Positions 23,401 to 32,977 of a DNA stretch of 64,000 nt are shown piece after piece. The stretch lies in NCBI GenBank assembly GCA_027422505.1, contig JAPQWV010000005.1:9801501-9865500 (forward strand), in the 5' to 3' direction. The notes under the pieces are model-generated. The model saw only the letters and a program-made list of their open reading frames with translations. It was not told where the DNA came from and searched no databases. Made by a program: the position numbers and the translations under genes. Positions within the stretch are counted from its first letter, which is position 1; each line of letters opens with the position of its first letter. The stretch comes from Craterostigma plantagineum. Lineage: Eukaryota; Streptophyta; Magnoliopsida; Lamiales; Linderniaceae.

Positions 23401-23924
23401 CGCAGAATGTTGCCGTTGCCCTTATCGAAGTCTGTATGCTTGGGCGATAGACACTTGTTCACGATCCCGAAGAGTGTCTTCCACGGATGAGGGATACCGC
23501 TGCTCTGGACCTGAGCTAGCTTGGTGAGCTGCGGTTGATATCCCATCTGCATGAAATCATGCACCATTTCTGCGTCTGATGGGAGCGGGTCGTAGTTTGC
23601 GCTGTATGGCAAGTCCAGAATCATCCCGAACTGGTTCTTGTTCATATTAATGTGCCGCGTCCCAATTACGGTTGAGAAGGAGAAGGCCCCATTTTCCACT
23701 GCTCCTTGAATGCATCCCCAGAATTGCTGGAGATAGACCATTGGCACCGAGGCGATGACCGTCAATGCATGCCAGATGGGATGGCCTTGCAGAATTGATA
23801 TAATAATATCATCTGGACACCGAAAGGTGGTCAGATCGAGTTGAAAATTTGTATCATGGACCTTCAGGTACAAATTATGGTCGTAGATGTGATTGTATCG
23901 TGGGTAGCGATCCATCTGAAGCAT
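20414..23924 (-). pseudogene. ORF3 of Copia-3, frameshifted
   Basis: This is the full-length counterpart of the ORF at 3-2717. The most likely start is the Met at 23924 or 23915, just after a sequence resembling a splice acceptor (tttatgcttcag). The N-terminal domain contains HPIWHALTVIASVPMVYLQQ, NKNQFGMILDLPYSANYDP and IPHPWKTLFGIVNKCLSPKH. An acidic region, a Pro/Thr-rich linker and the conserved charged C-terminus (ESDLPYIPADEVYHLYQLYV) follow. It ends at a stop inside the LTR (20414-20416), like element A. Breaks are frameshifts near 23310, 22800, 21675 and 21300 and a TGA at about 22016-22018. The pattern MGYQP...HPWKTLF...CLSPK is, from memory, shared with proteins downstream of Copia pol in other asterids. 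Function is unknown; it is not intact. Confidence 0.8.
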
Positions 23925-26870
23925 AAAAGATATAAAAAGTTCATTAGTTGAAAATTTAATTTTAGTCGAAAATTGATTTAATTTCATCAAACTATAATAT
24001 TGTAACAAGTCATGACATGTTTGATGAATTTTGAATTGAAATCGAGTAGTATGCATATAGTGTAATTGATTTCGAAAAATGTAATGGCATGTTCGTAATT
24101 TCGAATGAAACATATAATGCGTGGAAGAAACTTCGAAATTTTCTAAGTGTTTGATCGTGGAAAATGTCACTGTTCATGCCGAGATATTTTACGTTCGAAA
24201 AATTTGATTTTCAAATTGATTTCCTATGCATTGATTTCAATTGAAATAACTCCGTTTAATTTTGCGATCGAAAATTTTTATTCGCTTAATGTTCGCTACA
24301 GTGTAAAAGACTTAGAAAATAAATCTTCTAAGTGTTGAAGTTGGAATCGTGAGACTGTAGCCGATCGAGAAATTATTTCTCAGGTAAATTTACTGTCGAA
24401 AAATTTCCTCGATTGAATAAAATTTTTCAATTTGAAATTTGTCGAGCGATACGTGATTTTCGATCATAATTTGCATCTAAATTGTCTATTCAGTGCTTAA
24501 GTTTTTCGCTCGCAGAAAAATCCTAATTAGATTTCTCGATGGTAAGTGATTTGTCGGTCAAAATCTTCTTTCTTAGCGACTAAGTCAGAATTTAGCGACC
24601 GAAAACTAATTCGATACAAACAGTATCTCAATTGAATCGAAATTCAATTAAGACTCTTTGCGATCGACAAAGTTCTTCGATGGCTTTAAACATTCAAATA
24701 CTCAGTTTCTTTCAAAACTCAACTTATTGGTCTAAGATGCAGATTTTTCGAAAGTTTAAACTACCAGATTCATAGAAAACATCGAAACTATCTTAAGTGC
24801 AGGCATTAACCCAGATAAAACTCGTAAACATGCCTAAATCACTATAAAATAGTATACGGTTTTCTCAGTTTGAAGAACAGTCGAGAATCTAATCCTAATC
24901 ATGCGAAAAACTACAAAATGCAGATGCTAATGGAGTTAAATCGCACGCAAATGTCAAATGAATCTCATTTCTACCTTAAACAGACAATTTGGTGTTGAAA
25001 ATCGAAAGATTTGTGAGAGATTTGAACTGTCCGTGAAAGTTTTTCGAGAGAGAAATTTTTTCGATTTAGGTTTGCGTGAGATAAAATTTTTCGACTGACA
25101 AAAAGTGAACTTTTATTAACTCGCTGTAAGTCAATGTTGGGTTTGCAATTGGACGTTTTGCGATTAAATGGATCGGGCCCATTACTATTTGCGCTCGAGA
25201 AATATTGATACGAAAATTGCTCTTCAATTCAATTTATCGATCGCAAATTATCGCGGCCAATCAAAATCGTTCCCAACACTGTTTACGATCGAGAAACATA
25301 TGATTGCGAATTAATTCTTATATTCAATTTCTCGATTGTAAGTACTTCTAAAAATTTTCAGATTGATCCTATTTCAAATAAAATCACATTGTAATGCTCC
25401 CCCTCAGAATTAAAATAAATGCAATTAACTCCCTGGATTTTCTGTGTAGTAACGTCTAGCTCCCCTGGCAGAAAAAAATCTGTACCACCTAGAGAAAAAA
25501 AACGTTATAAATAATAGAGTTAATCAACAATTATTTTTGGCATGTTTTCCTTTGATATATTTGGTCTGTGACAATAGCTCCTTGTCTTTTAGTGTCAACG
25601 TCTCACTCCTTTATTTTGTTTGAAGAAATCTGAAATAATGATTACTATTTTTGGCATGTTTTCCTCTAATGCACGATTTTTATATTTACTCCCCCTCAAA
25701 TAATGCGCAAGAATTGACTTAACATGCAAACATATGAAATCAATTCAAGTAACGAGTATAAAATACGCAATATACCTAGTAAGCACATATACATGGTCCC
25801 CAAAAACATGTATTGAAGATATTGCGTGAGGGTAAGAGCATTGAAAAATTTATCGCATTTTAAACAATTTAGTACCAATGCAATCTAAAATTGCATTTAG
25901 AATGTGCGATAACAAAATAAATTCGCATTTATTCGATTCAACGCATATGAAACATAATATTTCATGTCAGAATGTGCGAAATTTTTCCTTTCACGATTTT
26001 TTTTTATATTACTATTATTATAGTATGGGGTCAGATTATTTTGCTTCGATCAATTGTCACACCTAAAATTTTACGAGACATTTGAAAGAAGAAAATGCCG
26101 TCAAGTCATGTCGTCAAACTAAAGTCCTAAGTTCATAGACTGGTCCATTTCGACAACTCTCACTAGATTCGCTCTAGCACTCAATTATTTTTAACTTGGG
26201 ATTTTTATATTTAAACCACTCAAGTCAACACAAGCAATTTTAAGTCAATTTACCTGTGATCGATGCATTTTTAATCATTTCACCTAAGCGAGATACCGTC
26301 GATTGGTATCAAAGGGTTGTAAGGATTTTAGTTTGGCTAGGACTTAGAAGGGAAGGTATTTAGAGGAAAGTGAGCTATCTCTTCGTCATCTTCCATTTCT
26401 ACGTCCGTCTCCTTTTGCGTCTTTCTTCTTTTCAATCTTTTCTCCCTCTTTTCTTTTAAGAACTATCCCTTTTTATGCTATGCTCAAGCTGAAGCTCCGC
26501 TTCTCCACGAGGCTATAGGAGATTATCGTAGGCGAAGTTCTTCTTGTTGGTTCTCGGGCCGATACCGTGCTCCTCTTCTCTTAATCCCTAGAGAGGTTTC
26601 AGAGATTATCTTTTTGGAAAAGTTCACGGTTATGGAATTCGTACCCAAGGCTGCGCTTCTCTTCTCGTTTCCCGATATAAGACCGGATTATCGTTGGAGA
26701 AGTTCACTTCGTGGTGCTCCTCTTTCCAGCCGTTCTGACGAGCGTACGAGATTATCGTTGGAAAAGTTCACAGCAGGATCCATGCCACCTTCTAAGAGAT
26801 AGTCCGAAGGCAGGTTCCTTTGGTCTGATTTTTGCGCGTTGAGCAATGCCTTCTTTTGTCATCATCCCCC
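23925..26870 (-). other. Non-coding region upstream of Copia-3 ORF3, with polypurine tracts
   Basis: No gene is visible in this 2.9 kb. On the - strand, polypurine tracts GAGGGGGAGC (25396-25405) and GAGGGGGAGT (25688-25697) precede ORF3. The segment 23930-25400 is crowded with TCGAAAATTT-like and GATCGA(G)AAA motifs. Two copies of tatttttggcatgttttcct lie near 25535 and 25645. A sequence like a 3' splice acceptor directly precedes the ORF3 start, so part of this region may be an intron or leader. The segment 26054-26490 contains nothing recognised. Confidence 0.5.
26490..26790. repeat. Four diverged direct repeats
   Basis: The core gattatcgttggaaaagttcac recurs at about 26521, 26604, 26685 and 26750 in variant forms. 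Each is preceded by a CT-rich gtgctcctcttctc-like stretch. The spacing is about 83, 82 and 64 bp. It is non-coding. Confidence 0.7.
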
Positions 26871-27613
26871 TTTTCTTTTGTTTTCTCCCCCTCCTTTTCT
26901 TGTTTGAACAATCATCCGAAGAGTATAGAATACGGTTGAAGGCTAGGAATTGGATTCAAATGAAGAAAAGGACATCGGAGAAGGCTCAAAGTGGATGACT
27001 AATGTAATACCCGTAAAATTTATACGGGATTATTTTAATAATATTCGGACAGTATGAAGTTGATTTCGAACATACACCGATTTTCTTCCCGAGTCAAGAC
27101 AAGAATTTAAAATTTTACCCGATAATGAAAAATAATGGCCCAATTGGACCAAAAGAACAGTAATGGCCCAATTTTGAGAGGTAGACTAGAAATTGAGAAT
27201 CTTGGCCCAATAAAATAAAATAATAATTTTTTTAAAAAAATAAAAAAAAAGAAATTTTTAAAGTGGCGAATTTAATTAAGGAGAGGGACCTCCTTACCTC
27301 ACTACCATGACCATAAAAACTATAATACTAATAGAATAAAAAAACAAAACAAATAAAACAAAACCAACCCACTCAAAAAATAAAGCAAACAAAATAAAAT
27401 AAAATCTTTGCAAAGCTTTATCATACAAGGACAAGGATTAACAAATCAAATAGAGAGATGAAGGGAAAGGTGGCGGAAATAATGGAGGAGAAAAGAATAA
27501 ATGGCATCCCAAACACTTGTAGACAAAGATCAAGTCATCAAAAGCCACCTAATGCACCATATTGTTAAAGATAAATAGGACCTAGTGGTTGGGAGGGAGA
27601 AAACCGTGGTATA

Positions 27614-27657
<44 letters not shown>

Positions 27658-28405
27658 ACATTTTTCTTTTGTTTTCTCCCCCTCCTTTTCTTGTTTGAAC
27701 AATCATCCGAAGAGTATAGAATACGGTTGAAGGCTAGGAATTGGATTCAAATGAAGAAAAGGACATCGGAGAAGGCTCAAAGTGGATGACTAATGTAATA
27801 CCCGTAAAATTTATACGGGATTATTTTAATAATATTCGGACAGTATGAAGTTGATTTCGAACATACACCGATTTTCTTCCCGAGTCAAGACAAGAATTTA
27901 AAATTTGACCCGATAATGAAAAATAATGGCCCAATTGGACCAAAAGAAAAGTAATGGCCCAATTTTGAGAGGTAGACTAGAAATTGAGAATCTTGGCCCA
28001 ATAAAATAAAATAATAATTTTTAAAAAAAAATAAAAAAAAAGAAATTTTAAAAGTGGCGAATTTAATTAAGGAGAGGGACCTCCTTACCTCACTACCATG
28101 ACCATAAAAACTATAATACTAATAGAATAAAAAAACAAAACAAATAAAACAAAACCAACCCACTCAAAAAATAAAGCAAACAAAATAAAATAAAATCTTT
28201 GCAAAGCTTTATCATACAAGGACAAGGATTAACAAATCAAATAGAGAGATGAAGGGAAAGGTGGCGGAAATAATGGAGGAGAAAAGAATAAATGGCATCC
28301 CAAACACTTGTAGACAAAGATCAAGTCATCAAAAGCCACCTAATGCACCATATTGTTAAAGATAAATAGGACCTAGTGGTTGGGAGGGAGAAAACCGTGG
28401 TATAC

Positions 28406-28442
<37 letters not shown>
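26871..28442. repeat. 791-bp tandem duplication of flank plus LTR start
   Basis: The segment 26871-27661 (flank, target site ACTAA, LTR start and GA tract) is repeated from 27662 to 28442, where element D interrupts it. The copies differ at only a few bases. The junction joins LTR sequence atcacattt to flank ttttctttt, with a shared TTT, as expected of microhomology-mediated duplication. Confidence 0.88.
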
Positions 28443-28444
<2 letters not shown>

Positions 28445-28779
28445 TTAGGAAATATTTTGTAGCGTTCAATTTCATTATATTATCTTTGTTGGTTAGCTTT
28501 ATTAAAACTTTGGGCTAGTTCTTAGTTGGGTTAGTTCTTAGTTATTTTGTAATGGGCTTACACAAGGGCCCAAGTATTATATACCAACTTGTGGTATAAA
28601 TACTAAAACCCTAACACATAGTTAAGTGTGCTTGTGTGTGTTAAGAAAATAAACATATGTTAGAGTGAGAGAGTCTCCTCAAGAACACCACCAAGCCCAC
28701 ACGCCCTAACCTAAATCTCAATCTTTAGGCGTGTTTAATCCGTCCGAAGTCGTATTGTTGGTGAAATCTCGGACCAACA
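28443..28779 (+). repeat. 5' LTR of element D
   Basis: The LTR is 337 bp, TGTTAGGAAATATTTT to GGACCAACA. It includes a TATA box within a small inverted repeat: TATACCA (28580-28586) and TGGTATA (28592-28598). It is nearly identical to 32335-32604 over the shared part. Confidence 0.88.
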
Positions 28780-28781
28780 AT

Positions 28782-28793
28782 TGGTATCAGAGC
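28782..28793 (+). other. Primer-binding site of element D
   Basis: TGGTATCAGAGC lies 2 nt after the 5' LTR and is complementary to the initiator Met tRNA 3' end. Confidence 0.9.
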
Positions 28794-29035
28794 CCAACGC
28801 GACCGGATTTGCGTGTTTTAAGCAAGATTTGAGTGAAAAATTGCTTGAAAAATTATTTTCGTCACTTTCAGTTTTTGGGCGATTTCGACATCGATTTGTT
28901 GTTTTTAGACATCCCAAAGGTTGATTATGTGTTTAGGAATGTTTTTCTGAAGTTTTGGAACAAGTTTCGTCGATTTTGAGTGAGATTTGAGCGAAAACGA
29001 GCCATTTTTCTGGTAAAAGTCGCGCTACCCATGCT

Positions 29036-29780
29036 TTGTTCTTGGCCGAGAAATTTTCTTACCCGAGAAAATTCTTAGCCGAGAAAATTTCGCTGGCCGA
29101 GAAACTTTCACTGGCCGAGAAATTTTCTTACCCGAGAAAATTCTTAGCCGAGAAAATTTCGCTGGCCGAGAAACTTTCGCTGCCCGAGAAATTTTATCAA
29201 CCCGAGAAACTTTCACTGCCCGAGAAAGTTTTGCAAAACTGAGAAATTTTTTTTCAAATCCGAGAAATTTTGCAAAACCGAGAAATTTTTTTAATCCGAG
29301 AAATTTTCTTAAACTGATTAAATTTTCAAAACTGCGAAAATATTCAAAACTGAGAAATTTCTCAAATCCGAGAAATTTTCAACTGAGAAAATTTACACTT
29401 CGAAAATTCTCAACCTGAGAAAATTTCATCTGAACTAACTTCCACCTGAGAAAGTTTTTCAACCTGAGAAATTTCCAAACCGCGAAAGCTTCATACCTGA
29501 GAAAATTTTTATACATGCGAAATTTTACTTTAAATGTGAATTTTCTCTCGACATGCGAAATTTTTATACATGCGAAAATTTCTATACATGCGAAACTTTT
29601 ATACATGCGAAATTTTACTTCAAATGTGAATTTTCTCTCGACATGCGAAAATTTTCAGTACATGCGAAAATTTCCTCTGAATGCGAAATTTCCGTGCTAT
29701 ATGCGAAAATTCACTGTGAATGCGAAATTTCCTTATTTTCGCGACTCACTCTCACAACGAAATTTCTCGGGATAACATTT
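29036..29780 (+). repeat. CGAGAAA / TGCGAAA motif array in element D
   Basis: CCGAGAAA(TTTT) recurs every 12-25 bp from 29045 to 29480, then CATGCGAAA(ATTT) from 29515 to 29740. Higher-order copies occur: a 72-bp unit is repeated from about 29049 and 29121, and an 88-bp unit from about 29521 and 29609. The open frames across it are simple translations of the repeat and not credible genes. Confidence 0.88.
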
Positions 29781-30259
29781 TTCGCACATTTTCACACCAT
29801 TTTTCGCACCCCCCGAGAAATTTGCACCCAACCTTTAAACTTGATCCAAACACACCTTTTAGCTTCAAATCTTGCAAAAATCACTCTTTAAAATTACACC
29901 TGAACGTTTTTGACCACCAAAATTTCTGGCCCCCCCTCGGATTAAATAAGGTTTTAAGGAGCAAAAAAATTTCTGCCCTTTAAGGAAATTTTTTTCTAAG
30001 CCCAAGGAAAATTTATATCATTGGATAGAGAAAAATTTTCTAAGGCCTTTGGACTTTGTCTATTTTACACTTTTAAAATTTTTCGAAATAAATTTTTCTG
30101 GGCCAAAATTTTCGGTATAGACGACGTTTCTGTGAAATTTTTTAAGGCAAATCCAAAACGCGGCAACGATCACCGTACCCAACGATCGACCTAGGACGGT
30201 ATTGGCACATTATAGAAAAAGTTTAGGTCACCCCCAAACTTTTCGGAGCGGAATTTCCA

Positions 30260-30410
30260 AATGCCAATTTCACACCCCCGGCATGAATGGTACATGGGTT
30301 GCTCCACATTCATGACCGGTATGCACTGCGAGCAACCAACCCCATCATGCACGTTACACGGGTTGCTCCACGTGCATGAAGGGATGTCAGAGAAGCGAGC
30401 AATCATCATG
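30260..30410 (+). repeat. Two diverged repeats with self-complementary ends in element D
   Basis: Two units of about 70 bp share acatgggttgctccac / acacgggttgctccac, each flanked by complementary CATGA/TCATG or GCACGT/ACGTGC stretches. They could fold as hairpins. The surrounding interior (29780-31600) has no gene. Confidence 0.55.
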
Positions 30411-31599
30411 ACTTCTGTACAAATCCGTGCAGAACCCGGACCCATAAAGAAGGGTTGACAAGAGTTCAACCAACCATCAGTGGGCGCGCCATCTAATCTC
30501 GATGCTTAGGCGATGTGGATCTCATGTACCAGACTCCACCGTCCACCCACTGCCATCCATTCCACCATGGTGCGCTACATGGAGACGTCCTAAGCCACCG
30601 TGATCCTCTTTACGCCCTCACCACCACCACCACCTGACGAGTCTCAGAAGTGTCTGATCAACAGTTTTGGGCCACCCTCGTCGACATCACTTGTGGTCGC
30701 CTTTCAACGTGATCACGCCACGCCACCATAGTTCCCATGGATCAGTAAACCCCCCTGATCCTAACCCAGGAACGAGCCTACCCTAGCCTCTCTAGTCTAG
30801 GTCTAGGTCGTGCGACATCCTTCTCCACGCAAAGATCCAATCAACGATCTCGGGAGGATGACGTAAGTCGCTTGCAGGAGCTGCGAACCAATGACGAGAT
30901 GATCGCACTCCTCTATCATATCTCACCATAACCCGGACCTCGCCCATAGGTACAGGAGACGACTCGTTCGTTTCCCGAGTAGAAGTCGCGGCATCTGGTC
31001 CAACCGTGCAATTAACCCCCCCAACCACTCAGCTATCCTTTCGCAGATAGCTGTTTCATTCGCACAAGAGGAACCACGTTAGCCATCACCGCCCCACTTG
31101 GAGACGGTTGATGTTGAACATGTAGTGCCCCGCCTCTCACTGCACCTCTTCCACTCACATAGAGTCTAGTGTCCTCACCCACCGAAATTTTTCCATTTTC
31201 TAGGACACAAACACTCTTTACGCACCGTAGGTTCTTCGTGAACTTGCACGAATGCTTGATGACGTCCTTGTGACCGAGAGCGGAAGACCCACGACAGCCA
31301 CCCTCACCACAACTGTCGATGGGCCACGGATACGAGCTTGTCTCATCGTCCGTGCGTACGGACAGCCTTTGTGGCTCTCCGGTTCTTTCTGACCTGTGCA
31401 AACAGGCGGCACATCGGACACATGTTTCGATGTTGTGACTATGGAGCGTCTTTGTGACCCCCGTCTGGTTAGTTACCCCGTTCGTGATGGAGCCCCGACC
31501 CATAGCAATCAGCGAGGAACTTACACATTCCATGCCGCGCTCAACGAGGATCTATGAAGGAAAAGGTCCCATCACCGACACCACTCCACCACGCCTATG

Positions 31600-31806
31600 C
31601 CTACGCCACCACATGCTGCTCCGTCTCTCCAGTGTTCAAAACTGAACCCGGAGGAACACCAATTGCTGCTACTCCTGAGAATCCCACTTGATTGCCTCAC
31701 TCAACACCATACCACACCATCATCACCACCATCAACACCAGAGACAGACTCGTCCCACGGACGACGTGACGATCCCGAAGACGGAGATCATCTCAAGGGG
31801 GAGTAA
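31600..31806 (+). pseudogene. Remnant of Copia ORF3 in element D
   Basis: The predicted peptide ending SHGRRDDPEDGDHLKGE aligns with SHSRRRHDDPDNQDPHEGEK of the ORF3 at 3-2717. The DNA also matches the Copia-2 copy around gacgatcctgacgaccagga. Surrounding sequence up to 32320 is C-rich and Pro/Thr-codon-like but has no continuous frame. Element D therefore retains decayed ORF3 sequence between its motif array and its 3' LTR. Confidence 0.6.
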
Positions 31807-32334
31807 AGGATAAGAAATGAGTTGAAGATCGTATAGCAGCAACAGCAGCAACCATCATCCACGCCACCTCCACCAACTACGCCCCGCCGGAGGCTTCCAC
31901 TACCTCCGCGCACATTCTTATGTGTCAGGCTATTATGTTCATAATGGAACACTCGAAGGAGCCATGACACATCTCATCCACCACATTCCGCCACTACTGC
32001 GCTGACCACTCTGAAGACCGAGCTCCCTGCTCTTGAAAGTCACATTTCAATGGAGTCTTGGCACATTTTTTACGCACCACGCCTACCTTCTTCTGGAGCC
32101 AGACGAGTCAACTTTGTGGCCGAACCAGACAACTTCCATTCGAAGACGACGAATCCGGCGCCAAGAAGAAGAAGATTGGAGAATCTTAACAAGTGAGTCC
32201 TAGCCGAGTCATCAATGCCTCCGCAAGAAGAGGAGATATCCCTTGTAGGGGAAGTTTGCTAGGAATCGAGATCTCCAATATGCCCAACAAAGATATCCCG
32301 CGCTGAACTGAAGATTGAACACTAAGGGGGAGAT

Positions 32335-32604
32335 TGTTAGGAAATATTTTGTAGCGTTCAATTTCATTATATTATCTTTGTTGGTTAGCTTTATTAAAAC
32401 TTTGGGCTAGTTCTTAGTTGGGTTAGTTCTTAGTTATTTTGTAATGGGCTTACACAAGGGCCCAAGTATTATATACCAACTTGTGGTATAAATACTAAAA
32501 CCCTAACACATAGTTAGGTGTGCTTGTGTGTGTTAAGAAAATAAACATATGTTAGAGTGAGAGAGTCTCCTCAAGAACACCACCAAGCCCACACGCCCTA
32601 ACCT
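32335..32604 (+). repeat. Truncated 3' LTR of element D
   Basis: This matches the first 270 bp of the 5' LTR. It then switches at ACCT (32601-32604) into Gypsy LTR sequence, so the last about 67 bp are lost. The 364-bp Gypsy LTR segment that follows (32601 onward) duplicates 28079-28442. Confidence 0.88.
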
Positions 32605-32925
32605 CCTTACCTCACTACCATGACCATAAAAACTATAATACTAATAGAATAAAAAAACAAAACAAATAAAACAAAACCAACCCACTCAAAAAATAAAGCA
32701 AACAAAATAAAATAAAATCTTTGCAAAGCTTTATCATACAAGGACAAGGATTAACAAATCAAATAGAGAGATGAAGGGAAAGGTGGCGGAAATAATGGAG
32801 GAGAAAAGAATAAATGGCATCCCAAACACTTGTAGACAAAGATCAAGTCATCAAAAGCCACCTAATGCACCATATTGTTAAAGATAAATAGGACCTAGTG
32901 GTTGGGAGGGAGAAAACCGTGGTAT

Positions 32926-32977
<52 letters not shown>

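Larger units (their letters stand above)
28443..32604 (+). mobile_element. Non-coding LTR element D (LARD-like) inside LTR1
   Basis: The 5' LTR is 28443-28779, the primer site 28782-28793, the polypurine tract aagggggagat 32324-32334, and a truncated 3' LTR 32335-32604. The 3.5-kb interior has no long ORF. Its first part is a motif array (29036-29780). Its last part retains a Copia ORF3 remnant near 31600-31806. LTR and ORF3 similarity tie it to the Copia-2 lineage. It is best described as a non-autonomous deletion derivative that would need proteins supplied in trans. It sits in the (GA)n tract of the Gypsy LTR. Confidence 0.8.

Noticed and set aside
26054..26090. Possible + strand LTR start (TGTCACACCTAAAATTTTACG)
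   Set aside because: It resembles chromovirus LTR starts, but no matching LTR end, primer site or second copy was found in the window.
26294..26306. Primer-binding-site-like TGGTATCAAAGG
   Set aside because: It differs from TGGTATCAGAGC, and no LTR end (CA or TA) directly precedes it.
29036..29780. CRISPR-like array or repetitive-protein gene (regular short repeats, open frames)
   Set aside because: The repeat is a degenerate 8-12 bp motif without conserved long repeats or unique spacers, it lies inside a plant LTR element, and the open frames simply translate the repeat on both strands.
30191..31533. Genes on the - strand of element D
   Set aside because: These are chance frames in C-rich decayed sequence opposite to the element's own direction, with no motif.
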